Source: Betaproteobacteria bacterium
GTDB taxonomy: Bacteria; Pseudomonadota; Gammaproteobacteria; Burkholderiales; Burkholderiaceae_C
Assembly: GCA_013289985.1 (NCBI GenBank)
Contig: JABCYW010000046.1
Span: 1 to 39,708, forward strand
DNA: 39,708 nucleotides
Reading direction: 5' to 3'
The number at the start of each line of letters is the position of its first letter. The first letter of the stretch is position 1. This document shows positions 15,962 to 23,715 of the stretch, one piece after another. Below the pieces are notes generated by a model that was given only the letters and a program-made list of their open reading frames with translations, was not told the origin of the DNA and did not search any database. Position numbers and translations under genes: made by a program.

Positions 15962-16019
15962 TTGGACACGGCGGGTCGACGGCCCTATGATAACGTCGGA
16001 TTCAGCATTGATGAATCAA
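15962..16019 (+). promoter_or_regulatory. hmgA promoter with downstream dyad operator
   Basis: TTGGAC (15962-15967) and TATGAT (15986-15991), spaced 18 bp, form a sigma-70-type promoter pointing at hmgA. About 15-20 bp after the -10 lies TTGATGAATCAA (16008-16019), a dyad with a 2-base centre; GATTC (15999-16003) and GAATC (16013-16017) add an overlapping inverted repeat. This is a good position for repression by the divergent IclR-type regulator. Function inferred from position and symmetry. Confidence 0.6.
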
Positions 16020-16038
16020 TTCAGCAAAGGTGAAATTG

Positions 16039-17352
16039 ATGACGGGCTCTCCCAACCCGGACCACGGCCGGCTCAGCGGCTTCGGCAACCACTTTTCCAG
16101 CGAGGCCGTGCCCGGCGCACTGCCGCTGGGGCGCAACAGCCCGCAGCGCGCGCCGTTCGGCCTCTATGCCGAGCTGCTGTCGGGCAGCGCCTTCACCGCG
16201 CCGCGCCACGCCAACCAGCGCACCTGGCTCTATCGCCGCCAGCCTTCGGTGCGCAGCGGCCCGTACGCGACCATGCCGCATGCCCTGCTCAAGACCGGGG
16301 CCCGCGACGGCGTCGACATCCCGCCCGATCCGCTGCGCTGGCATCCCGCACCACTGGCCGCGGAGCCGCTCGACTTCGTGGAGAGCCTGCGCACGATGGT
16401 GCTCAACGGCGACCCCGACGCGCAGACGGGCGTCGCGGTGCACCTGTACGGCGCCAGCAGGCCCATGGGCCGGCGCGCCTTCGTCGACGTCGACGGCGAG
16501 CTGCTGCTGATCCCGCAGGAGGGCGCGCTGCGCGTCACCACCGAGCTGGGCGTGCTGCACGCCGCCCCCGGCGAGATCGTGCTGCTGCCGCGCGGCATGC
16601 TGTTCAAGGTCGATCCGGCGGTGGACGGCGAGCCGGCGCGCGGCTATGTCTGCGAGAACTACGGCGCCGCGTTCCGCCTGCCCGAGCTGGGCCCCATCGG
16701 CTCCAACGGCCTGGCCAACACGCGCGACTTCATCGCGCCCGACGCCGCGTTCGACGACGGCCCGGCGCAGCCGTGGGAACTGGTGCGCAAGTTCGGCGGG
16801 GCGCTGTGGCGCGCGCCGGCCGCGGCGTCGCCCTTCAACGTGGTGGCCTGGCACGGCAACCTCGTGCCCTATGTGTACGACACGCGCCGCTTCAACACCA
16901 TCGGCTCGATCAGCTTCGACCACCCCGACCCGTCCATCTTCACGGCGCTCACCTCGCCGTCCGACACGCCGGGCTGGGCCAACTGCGACTTCGTCATCTT
17001 CCCGCCGCGCTGGATGGTGGCCGAGGACACGTTCCGTCCGCCCTGGTATCACCGCAACGTGATGAGCGAGTGCATGGGCCTGGTCCACGGGCAGTACGAC
17101 GCCAAGGAGGAGGGCTTCCGGCCGGGCGGCCTCTCGCTGCACAACAGCATGGTGCCGCACGGCCCCGACGCCGACGCCTTCGACAAGGCCAGCGCCGCCG
17201 ACCTGGCGCCGCGCAAGCTCGACAACACGCTGGCCTTCATGGTGGAAAGCCGCTGGCGCCTGCGGCCGACCGAGTACGCGCTCAACGGCGGCCACCTCGA
17301 CACCACGTACGCCGATTGCTGGGCGCCCCTGCAGGACAACTTCAAGGTCTGA
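16039..17352 (+). CDS. hmgA: homogentisate 1,2-dioxygenase
   Basis: 437 residues. ATG 16039 is preferred over the in-frame GTG at 16030 because AAAGG sits about 8 bases before the ATG. Fe(II)-dependent ring cleavage of homogentisate to maleylacetoacetate in phenylalanine/tyrosine catabolism; cytoplasmic. The N-terminal [20 protein letters not shown] signature and the metal ligands His338, Glu344 (WYHRNVMSE) and His374 (MVPHGPD) are present. Length matches the family. fahA begins one base after the stop, so the two are co-transcribed. No maleylacetoacetate isomerase gene follows in the window. Confidence 0.97.
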   Translation: MTGSPNPDHGRLSGFGNHFSSEAVPGALPLGRNSPQRAPFGLYAELLSGSAFTAPRHANQRTWLYRRQPSVRSGPYATMPHALLKTGARDGVDIPPDPLRWHPAPLAAEPLDFVESLRTMVLNGDPDAQTGVAVHLYGASRPMGRRAFVDVDGELLLIPQEGALRVTTELGVLHAAPGEIVLLPRGMLFKVDPAVDGEPARGYVCENYGAAFRLPELGPIGSNGLANTRDFIAPDAAFDDGPAQPWELVRKFGGALWRAPAAASPFNVVAWHGNLVPYVYDTRRFNTIGSISFDHPDPSIFTALTSPSDTPGWANCDFVIFPPRWMVAEDTFRPPWYHRNVMSECMGLVHGQYDAKEEGFRPGGLSLHNSMVPHGPDADAFDKASAADLAPRKLDNTLAFMVESRWRLRPTEYALNGGHLDTTYADCWAPLQDNFKV

Positions 17353-17353
17353 C

Positions 17354-18673
17354 ATGCTCGATTTCACGCACTCGGCCGAGGCCACGAGCTGGGTACTGTC
17401 CGCCAACGCGCCGGACACCGACTTCCCGATCCAGAACCTCCCGCTCGGCCGCTTCCGCCGCGCCGGCGCGAAGGAGGCCTGGCGCATCGGCGTGGCCATC
17501 GGCGACCAGGTGCTCGATCTCGCCGCGCTGGGCCAGCTCGATCCGCAGGTCGCGGTGCTGCTGGGCCCGCTGGCGCAAGGCGACCTGAACGGCTTCATGG
17601 CGCACGGCCGCGCCGCGCGCATCGCGCTGCGCCATGCGCTGTTCACGGGCCTGTCGGCGCAGCCCTCGGGCACCGCGTCGCTGTGGCGTGCGAAGGCCGG
17701 CGCGCTGCTGGTGCCGCAGGACGAGGCCGAGATGACGCTGCCATGCCACATCGGCGACTACACCGACTTCTACACGGGCATCCACCACGCGACGACGGTG
17801 GGCAAGCTGTTCCGGCCCGATGCGCCGCTGCTGCCGAACTACAAGTGGGTGCCCATCGGCTACCACGGCCGCAGTTCGTCGATCGGCGTCAGCGGCCAGC
17901 GCTTTCCGCGTCCGTGGGGCCAGACCAGGGGCGAGGGCGAATCGCCGGTGTTCGCGCCCACGCGCCGCCTCGACTACGAGCTGGAGTTGGGAATGTTCGT
18001 CGGCGTGCCCAACGCGCCCGGCACGCCGCTGGACATGGCACAGGCCGAGGCGTCGCTGTTCGGCGCCACGCTGCTCAACGACTGGTCGGCGCGCGACGTG
18101 CAGGCCTGGGAGTACCAGCCGCTGGGCCCGTTCCTGGCCAAGAACTTCGCCACCACCATCTCGCCGTGGATCGTGACGATGGAGGCGCTCGCGCCGTTCC
18201 GCGCGCCGTTCGAGCGCGACCCGCTGGACCCGCAGCCCTTGCCCTATCTCGACTCGGCCACCAACCGCGAGCGCGGCGCCATCGCCATCGCCCTCGAGGT
18301 GTGGATCCAGACGAACGAGATGCGCGCGCAGGGCCAGGCGGCCGTGCGCGTGTCGGCGAGCTCGTTCGCCGATGCGTACTGGACGCCCGCCCAGCTGCTG
18401 GCCCACCACGCCAGCAACGGCTGCAACCTGCAGCCCGGCGACCTGATGGGCAGCGGCACGCAGAGCGGCTCGGCCGCGAGCCAGGCCGGTTCGCTGCTGG
18501 AGCTGAGCCAGGGCGGCAAGCTGCCGTTCGCGCTGGCCAACGGCGAGACGCGCACTTTCCTGCAGGACGGCGATTGCGTGATCCTGCGCGGCCATTGCGA
18601 GGCCGAGGGCGCGCGGCGGATCGGCTTCGGCGATTGCGCGGGGACGGTGCTGCCGGCGGTCGAGCGCGGCTAG
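17354..18673 (+). CDS. fahA: fumarylacetoacetase
   Basis: 439 residues, ATG one base after the hmgA stop. Hydrolyses fumarylacetoacetate to fumarate and acetoacetate, the last step of homogentisate catabolism. The N-terminal FAH SH3-like domain (about residues 20-125) is followed by the catalytic domain with HIGDYTDFY and HATTVG (catalytic His), metal ligands in LDYELELGMFVG and the Asp of LLNDWSARDVQ, and PLGPFLAKNF. Length agrees with the FAH type I family. Its TAG stop overlaps the stop of the convergent permease gene in CTAG (18670-18673). Confidence 0.97.
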   Translation: MLDFTHSAEATSWVLSANAPDTDFPIQNLPLGRFRRAGAKEAWRIGVAIGDQVLDLAALGQLDPQVAVLLGPLAQGDLNGFMAHGRAARIALRHALFTGLSAQPSGTASLWRAKAGALLVPQDEAEMTLPCHIGDYTDFYTGIHHATTVGKLFRPDAPLLPNYKWVPIGYHGRSSSIGVSGQRFPRPWGQTRGEGESPVFAPTRRLDYELELGMFVGVPNAPGTPLDMAQAEASLFGATLLNDWSARDVQAWEYQPLGPFLAKNFATTISPWIVTMEALAPFRAPFERDPLDPQPLPYLDSATNRERGAIAIALEVWIQTNEMRAQGQAAVRVSASSFADAYWTPAQLLAHHASNGCNLQPGDLMGSGTQSGSAASQAGSLLELSQGGKLPFALANGETRTFLQDGDCVILRGHCEAEGARRIGFGDCAGTVLPAVERG

Positions 18674-19956
18674 CGCGCCTCGGCGAGCACCGCCGCCGGC
18701 CTGCGCCGCGTGCCCCCGAACACCGCCGCGAACACGGCGATGCCCGCCACGCCGCAGGCCGCGTCCGTCCACAGCATGCCCTTGGTGCCCAGGTGGCTCT
18801 GCGCATAGCCGTCGACGAAGGTCATCAGCATGATGGGCGCGTTCGACACCGCCGACAGGAAGCTGAACTTGGTGGCGGCGGCCGTGTTGCCGATGGCCTC
18901 CAGCACCACCGCGCAGTAGGCGGCGTAGCACAGGCCCACCACGAAGGCGTAGGCGGACGTCCAGAAGATGTACTGGTTGGACGTGCGCGGGCACAGCGCC
19001 ATGCCGGCGGCCGCGAGCACCAGCAGGAGGCCGAACACGCAGTAGGCCGCCTTGCGGTCCATGCGGTCGCACAGCCAGCCGCCGGCCAGGCAGCCGAGCG
19101 CCGAGATCAGGCCGCTCATGGCGCCGGTGACGAACGCGACGACGTTGGCCGACGCGTGCCATTCGTCCGCGATGGGCGACCACAGGTTCTGGGCCGCGCC
19201 GCTGCCGATGGGCAGCAGGCAGATCAGCAGCGCCAGCACGCCGACGCGCGAGCGCAGCAGGTCCCACAGGTCGACTCCGATGGCCTTCAGGTTGCCCCCC
19301 AGGCCCAGGTGGCCGACGGCCTCGACGTGGCCTTCCACCTTCAGCAGCGGGCGCGAGTCGTCCACCCACAGCAGGGCCAGGCAACACAGCACGCACAACG
19401 CGCCGAGCGCGGCGCCCGAGGCGGCGTCGCTGAGGCCGTAGTTCTGGATCAGCCACAGGCTCAGGCCGCCGCCCAGGCCCTGGCCGCCGAGATTGCCCGC
19501 CTGCGACCAGCCGCCGGCCTGGCCGCGCAGGGCGTCGGGCACCGTGGCGGCCATCAGGCTTTCCACGGCCATCGCCAGCAGCGTGGAGGTGAAGTTGCTG
19601 ATCGTCAGCGCGATGCTGATCATCGTCAGCGACGGGTGCTCGCCCATCGCGGCCCGGCCCGCCAGCCACAGGCCGATGGCGCACACCGCCGTGGAGCCCA
19701 CGTACCAGATCTTGCGCGTGAGCAGCGTGTCCACCAGCGGCGCCCACAGCCACTTGAAGATGAGCGAGATGTAGCTCAGGCCCACCACCACGGCGATGTC
19801 GGAGGTGCTGATGCCCTTCTTGCTGAGGTCGTAGGCGAGCGCCACCGTGAGAAAGCCCGGCACCGCGCCGAAGGGCACGAACAGCACGAGGAACAGGAAC
19901 GGATGCGTGGCGTGGTGTCGCGCGCCGGCGGGCGGGGACGTGGCGGCTGGGCCCAT
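18670..19956 (-). CDS. MFS permease, AmpG-like
   Basis: 428 residues from ATG 19956; the longer frame upstream is compositionally unlike a membrane protein. About 12 hydrophobic segments, e.g. PFLFLVLFVPFGAVPGFLTV near the start, FWTSAYAFVVGLCYAAYCAV and GVAGIAVFAAVFGG near the end. The motif FKWLWAPLVDTLLTRK and the overall layout resemble the AmpG family of muropeptide permeases, although this group includes transporters of unknown substrate. It is convergent with fahA, so a link to homogentisate is not indicated. Divergent from the BtuF-like gene with about 100 bp between starts. Confidence 0.82.
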   Translation of the reverse strand: MGPAATSPPAGARHHATHPFLFLVLFVPFGAVPGFLTVALAYDLSKKGISTSDIAVVVGLSYISLIFKWLWAPLVDTLLTRKIWYVGSTAVCAIGLWLAGRAAMGEHPSLTMISIALTISNFTSTLLAMAVESLMAATVPDALRGQAGGWSQAGNLGGQGLGGGLSLWLIQNYGLSDAASGAALGALCVLCCLALLWVDDSRPLLKVEGHVEAVGHLGLGGNLKAIGVDLWDLLRSRVGVLALLICLLPIGSGAAQNLWSPIADEWHASANVVAFVTGAMSGLISALGCLAGGWLCDRMDRKAAYCVFGLLLVLAAAGMALCPRTSNQYIFWTSAYAFVVGLCYAAYCAVVLEAIGNTAAATKFSFLSAVSNAPIMLMTFVDGYAQSHLGTKGMLWTDAACGVAGIAVFAAVFGGTRRRPAAVLAEAR

Positions 19957-20056
19957 GGCGGCTTTCGGTCGGACGGAACGCCCATTGTCCGCGCCCGGCC
20001 TTGCGCGAAGCCCCCGGGACGGCGGGCGCGTCGTGGCCGCGGCGACAATGGCCGCA

Positions 20057-20854
20057 ATGACCGGCCCGCAACGCATCGTCTGCCTCACCGAGGAAACCAC
20101 CGAGTGGCTGTACCTGCTCGGCGAGGAACGCCGCATCGTCGGCATCTCCGGCTACACGGTGCGGCCGCGCCGCGCGCGCGACGAGAAGCCGCGCGTGTCG
20201 GCGTTCCTCGACGGCAAGATCGACAAGATCGTGGCGCTGCGGCCCGACCTCGTGATCGGGTTCTCCGACATGCAGGCCGCGCTGGCCGACAAGCTGATCC
20301 GCGCCGGACTCAACGTGTTCATCACCAACCAGCGCAGCGTGGCCGAGATCTTCGCCACGCTGCGCCTGGTGGCCGGGCTGGTGCAGGCGGGCGATCGCGC
20401 CGAGGCGTGGATCGCGGCCTGCCAGGCGCGCCACGCCGCCATCGCCGCGGCCTCGGCCGCCTGGCCGCGCCGGCCGCGCGTCTACTTCGAGGAGTGGGAC
20501 GAGCCGATGATCAGCGCGATCCGCTGGGTCTCCGAGCTGGTGGCCGTCGCCGGCGGCATCGACGTGTTCGAGGAGCTGGGCCTGCACGCCGGCGGCAAGG
20601 ATCGCATCGTGCACGACCTGGCCGAGCCGCCGCGCCGCGCGCCCGACCTGATCGTGGGCAGCTGGTGCGGCAAGAAGTTCCGCGGCGCCAACGTGGCGGC
20701 GCGCCCGGGCTGGCAGGACGTGCCGGCCGTGGTGCACGGCGAGCTGCACGAGATCAAGTCCTGCGACATCCTGCAGCCGGGCCCGGCGGCGCTGACCGAC
20801 GGACTGGAGCAGCTGCATCGCCTGTGCGCGGCGTGGGCGGCGAAGGCGAAGTAG
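20057..20854 (+). CDS. BtuF/TroA-like periplasmic-binding-fold protein lacking a signal peptide
   Basis: 265 residues from ATG 20057; an in-frame ATG at 20048 would add three residues, and neither has a clear Shine-Dalgarno. The fold signature of cobalamin/Fe-siderophore binding proteins is clear: RIVCLTEETTEWLYLLGEE, RIVGISGYTVRP, ALRPDLVIGFSDMQ, and VSELVAVAGGIDVFEELG. No signal peptide or lipobox precedes it, and no BtuCD-type permease or ATPase is adjacent. It may act in the cytoplasm as a stand-alone corrinoid- or metal-binding protein, or start upstream at a site I cannot see. Similar signal-less versions are common in Burkholderiales (recollection). Confidence 0.75.
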   Translation: MTGPQRIVCLTEETTEWLYLLGEERRIVGISGYTVRPRRARDEKPRVSAFLDGKIDKIVALRPDLVIGFSDMQAALADKLIRAGLNVFITNQRSVAEIFATLRLVAGLVQAGDRAEAWIAACQARHAAIAAASAAWPRRPRVYFEEWDEPMISAIRWVSELVAVAGGIDVFEELGLHAGGKDRIVHDLAEPPRRAPDLIVGSWCGKKFRGANVAARPGWQDVPAVVHGELHEIKSCDILQPGPAALTDGLEQLHRLCAAWAAKAK

Positions 20855-20884
20855 GGGCGGCCGCAACTCTTGTCGCACATCGGC

Positions 20885-20908
20885 CGTCCTGCGCGCAGTC
20901 GCAGGACG
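20885..20908. terminator. bidirectional hairpin between convergent genes
   Basis: CGTCCTGCG (20885-20893), loop CGCAGT, CGCAGGACG (20900-20908): perfect 9-bp stem between the BtuF-like gene (plus) and the anti-sigma gene (minus). No T-tract. Confidence 0.6.
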
Positions 20909-20924
20909 ACGAAGCAGGCCAGGT

Positions 20925-21719
20925 TCAGCGCTTCCAGCCCCGCGCCCGGGCCGCGGTCTCCGCGGCGGCGTCCAGCGTGTCGCCGTCGCGCATCGCGTCG
21001 ATGGCGTGCAGCAGCGTCGGGCTGAGCGGGCTCGCGGCCGTGCGGTAGCCGCCGGCCTCGCCCTCGCGCGCGTTGGTGGCGTGTTCCAGCTGGGCCACCA
21101 CCCAGCCCTCTGACTGCTTGCAGGCGATGCCCGACGACGCGCTGTCGAGCGCGAAGGTGCGGCAGTACTGGCCGGCGTGGTTGCGGAACGTCAGGCCCAC
21201 GCCGACCTTGGCGTTGGGGTCGGTCACGGTGCCGCCGATGGTCTGCTCGAGGGCGTCGCGCAGGCCGCCCTGCGCGGTGATCGCGCCGTCGCCGGCCACG
21301 TTCAGCGCGAGGGCGTCGGCGCCGCCCGCTGCGGGATGCGGGGCCAGCAGGCGGGCGCCGACCAGCACGCCCAGCGCCAGGCTGGCGGCCATCGCGCCCC
21401 AGGTGGGCCAGCGCCAGCGGCGCTCGTGCGGCAGCGCGGCGCGGTGCGCATCGTTCGCGCCGGCGGGCAGCGGGTCGTTGGCGGCCGCGGGGTCCGGCAT
21501 CGCCAGCAGGTCCAGCAGGCCCGCGGGCACCGGCTCCTCCAGCACCGGCGCGTAGGCCGACTGCAGGCTCGCGCGCAGCGCGCGCTCGCGCGCCACCGCG
21601 GTCGCCAGCGCGGGCTCGCGCGCGAGGCGGGCGTCGAAAGCGGAGACGTCCGGCGGCGGCAATTCGCCGTCCACATAGGCCATCACCGCGAGGCGGTCGT
21701 CTTCGGTCAGGGCATTCAT
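20925..21719 (-). CDS. membrane anti-sigma factor partner of the ECF sigma
   Basis: 264 residues, ATG at 21719 overlapping the sigma-factor stop (ATGA), so translation is coupled. Residues 1-60 are a short helical anti-sigma domain (NALTEDDRLAVMAYVDGELP) without the His-Cys-Cys zinc motif. A single transmembrane helix lies at about 107-123 (WGAMAASLALGVLVGARLL). The C-terminal domain of about 140 residues should be periplasmic and contains two Cys (186 and 200, in QYCRTFALDSASSGIACKQ) that could form a redox-sensitive disulfide. Expected to hold the sigma factor inactive until an envelope signal arrives. The signal is not evident. Confidence 0.88.
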   Translation of the reverse strand: MNALTEDDRLAVMAYVDGELPPPDVSAFDARLAREPALATAVARERALRASLQSAYAPVLEEPVPAGLLDLLAMPDPAAANDPLPAGANDAHRAALPHERRWRWPTWGAMAASLALGVLVGARLLAPHPAAGGADALALNVAGDGAITAQGGLRDALEQTIGGTVTDPNAKVGVGLTFRNHAGQYCRTFALDSASSGIACKQSEGWVVAQLEHATNAREGEAGGYRTAASPLSPTLLHAIDAMRDGDTLDAAAETAARARGWKR

Positions 21720-22219
21720 GGCGTCAGGTCTCCGTCGCCCAGCATGGCTTGCAATGCGTCGCGGCCGCGCGCGAGGCGGCTGGTGAGCGTGCCGATGGGA
21801 ACGTCCAGCACCTCCGCGGCTTCCTTGTAGGGCAGGCCCTCCACCAGCACCAGGCTCACGGCCATGCGCTGGTCCTCGGGCAGGCGCGCCATCGCCTTCT
21901 CGATGGACAGGCGGATGTCGCGGCTGCCCGTCTCCGAATAGCCGACGTGCTCGCCGGCCTCCTCGGGCGCCAGCACCTCGTCGCGGCGTCCGCGCGCACG
22001 CACCTCGTCGATCCACGCGTTCTTCATGATTCGAAACAGCCAGCTGTCCAGTCGGGTTCCATCCTGCCAATGGTCGAGGTGCTTCAGCGCACGCTCGACC
22101 GCGATCTGCACGAGGTCGTCCGCGTCCTCCCGGTGCCGGGTGACGGAGCGGGCGAAACGGCGCAGCCGCGGCAGCAGGGCCGCGATCTCCGCGCGCAACG
22201 CAAGGGGCGACAGGCTCAT
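21716..22219 (-). CDS. ECF-type sigma-70 factor
   Basis: 167 residues, ATG 22219. Region 2 (about 10-80) shows RFARSVTRHREDADDLVQIAVERAL and RLDSWLFRIMKNAWIDEVR; region 4 (about 105-160) shows ARLPEDQRMAVSLVLVEGLPYKEAAEVLDVPIGTLTSRLARGR-type spacing with the helix-turn-helix near the C-terminus. No region 3, as expected for the ECF class. No Shine-Dalgarno is visible and the inferred leader is only about 23 bases. Coupled to the anti-sigma gene. Divergent from the S8 protease across a 50-bp dyad that probably includes its own autoregulated promoter (inference). Confidence 0.95.
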   Translation of the reverse strand: MSLSPLALRAEIAALLPRLRRFARSVTRHREDADDLVQIAVERALKHLDHWQDGTRLDSWLFRIMKNAWIDEVRARGRRDEVLAPEEAGEHVGYSETGSRDIRLSIEKAMARLPEDQRMAVSLVLVEGLPYKEAAEVLDVPIGTLTSRLARGRDALQAMLGDGDLTP

Positions 22220-22227
22220 GACATGAT

Positions 22228-22277
22228 GGGATAACGTCGTGGGGATGGATTTTCTTCCATGCGCCCGACGTTATCCC
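22228..22277. promoter_or_regulatory. 50-bp interrupted dyad between sigma factor and S8 protease: probable back-to-back ECF promoters
   Basis: Outer arms GGGATAACGTCG (22228-22239) and CGACGTTATCCC (22266-22277) are perfect 12-bp inverted copies. Inner arms ATGGA (22245-22249) and TCCAT (22256-22260) share exactly the same centre (between 22252 and 22253). Read toward each gene, the box GGGATAACGTCG lies 42 bp upstream of the protease ATG (22281) and 47 bp upstream of the sigma ATG (22219). That fits a -35 element with transcription starts near 22263 and 22242. Alternatively the dyad is an operator for a dimeric regulator. Confidence 0.65.
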
Positions 22278-22280
22278 CAC

Positions 22281-23612
22281 ATGAGACCCGGAACTTGCCG
22301 AATCCTTGCGCTGGCGCTGCTTCTGTGCGGCAGCGCCCACGCGCAGTTGCGCCTGCCGTCGCTGGGCAACACGCTGTCGCCGATCGCGCGATCGCCGCTG
22401 CTGCAGCGCGTGGAGCCGGTGGTGGACACGGTGCTTGCGCCCGTCGACCTGGCCGCCGCGCGCCTGAACGAGGTGGCCGAGCGCGCGCGCGATCACCGGC
22501 GCGAGCTCGACCGCGATCCGCGGGGCGAGCTGATCGTCCGGGCCGAGCTGCTGGCCCAGCCGTCGTCGCCGGCGGCGCGCGACGCGCTGCTGGCCGCGGG
22601 CTTCATGCCGCTGCGGGAGGACGCGCTGGCGGGGCTGGACGAGGCCTTGCTGGTGCTGAAGGCGCCGGCCGGCGTGGCGCTCGCGGACGCGCTCGCGCGG
22701 GCGCGGGCGATCGACCCGGACGGGGCCTACGACTTCCACCATGTCTACGGCAGCAGCGGCAGCGTCGGCGCCGGCGCGGTGCCGGCGTCGTCGGCCGTTG
22801 CGCCGGCCGGCGCAACGGCAGTGCCGGCCGGCGACGGCGTGCTGCAGCTGGGCCTCATCGACAGCGGCGTCGACGTCCGTCATCCGGCCCTGCGCCGCGC
22901 CAGCATTCGCACGCACGGCTGCGCGGACGGCGGCCATCCGGCCGCGCACGGCACGGCGGTGGCCTCGCTGATGGTGGGCGAGACGGACGCCTTCCGCTCG
23001 GCGCTGCCGCGCGCCACGCTGTATGCCGCCGACGTGTACTGCGACGCGCCCACGGGCGGTTCGGTGGAGGCCATCGCGCGCGAGCTGGCGTGGATGGCGC
23101 AGATGCACGTGGCCGTCGTCAACATCAGCCTGGTCGGGCCGCCCGACCAGATATTGCAGCGTCTCGTGGCCCGCGCGATCGGGCAGGGCATGCTGATCGT
23201 CGCGGCCGTGGGCAACGACGGGCCCGCCGCGCCGCCGCTGTACCCGGCCTCGTGGCCCGGCGTCGTGGGCGTGGGCGCGGTGGACGGCCAGTTGCGGCTG
23301 CTGCCCGAGGGCGCGCGCGGGCCGCAGGTGATGTTCGTGGCGCCGGGCGCGGACATGGCCGCCGCGGGCGCCGGCACGCGCGCGTTCGTGCCGGTGCGCG
23401 GCACCTCGTTCGCGGCGCCGCTGGTGGCCGGATTGCTCGCGATGGACTACCAGCGGCCGCGGCCGCAAGGCGGCGGCGCGGCCGTCGCGAGCCTGGCAAG
23501 CGTGGCGCACGACCTGCCCCGGCCCGCGCCGCGCGACGGCATCGGCCGCGGACTGGTCGCCGAGGGCCTGCGCACCGCGCCGGATGCCGTCGAACTGGCC
23601 CGCGCGCGCTAG
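22281..23612 (+). CDS. exported S8 (subtilisin-like) serine protease
   Basis: 443 residues from ATG 22281, which gives a compact signal peptide (MRPGTCRILALALLLCGSAHA). In-frame starts at 22239 and 22245 would place part of the regulatory dyad in the coding region. Residues about 25-165 form an N-terminal region without a recognised domain, followed by an Ala/Val/Pro-rich linker. The catalytic triad is complete: Asp194 (GLIDSGVD), His223 (HGTAVASL), Ser376 (RGTSFAAPLVAG), with oxyanion Asn312 (AAVGND). The catalytic domain is small for S8. Divergent from the ECF sigma gene with a shared dyad, so likely in its regulon. Possible substrates include the anti-sigma factor or the downstream Gly/Ser-rich protein (inference). 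Confidence 0.92.
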   Translation: MRPGTCRILALALLLCGSAHAQLRLPSLGNTLSPIARSPLLQRVEPVVDTVLAPVDLAAARLNEVAERARDHRRELDRDPRGELIVRAELLAQPSSPAARDALLAAGFMPLREDALAGLDEALLVLKAPAGVALADALARARAIDPDGAYDFHHVYGSSGSVGAGAVPASSAVAPAGATAVPAGDGVLQLGLIDSGVDVRHPALRRASIRTHGCADGGHPAAHGTAVASLMVGETDAFRSALPRATLYAADVYCDAPTGGSVEAIARELAWMAQMHVAVVNISLVGPPDQILQRLVARAIGQGMLIVAAVGNDGPAAPPLYPASWPGVVGVGAVDGQLRLLPEGARGPQVMFVAPGADMAAAGAGTRAFVPVRGTSFAAPLVAGLLAMDYQRPRPQGGGAAVASLASVAHDLPRPAPRDGIGRGLVAEGLRTAPDAVELARAR

Positions 23613-23630
23613 TTACGCATTGTTGCAAGT

Positions 23631-23651
23631 GCGCCGGAAGAAAGCCGGCGC
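23631..23651. terminator. hairpin after the S8 protease
   Basis: GCGCCGG (23631-23637), loop AAGAAAG, CCGGCGC (23645-23651). A perfect stem but without a following T-run; it may attenuate transcription or be part of the leader of the next gene. Confidence 0.4.
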
Positions 23652-23715
23652 GGGCGGCGTTCTCCCTTTGCAGGCTGCGAATCGTTCGCGAGCCATTCAG
23701 TCAAAGGTGAACCAC

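Noticed and set aside
17342-20878. 1178-residue minus-strand open frame
   Set aside because: It crosses fahA, the MFS gene and the BtuF-like gene in a frame with shadow-type composition; all three real genes have clear motifs.
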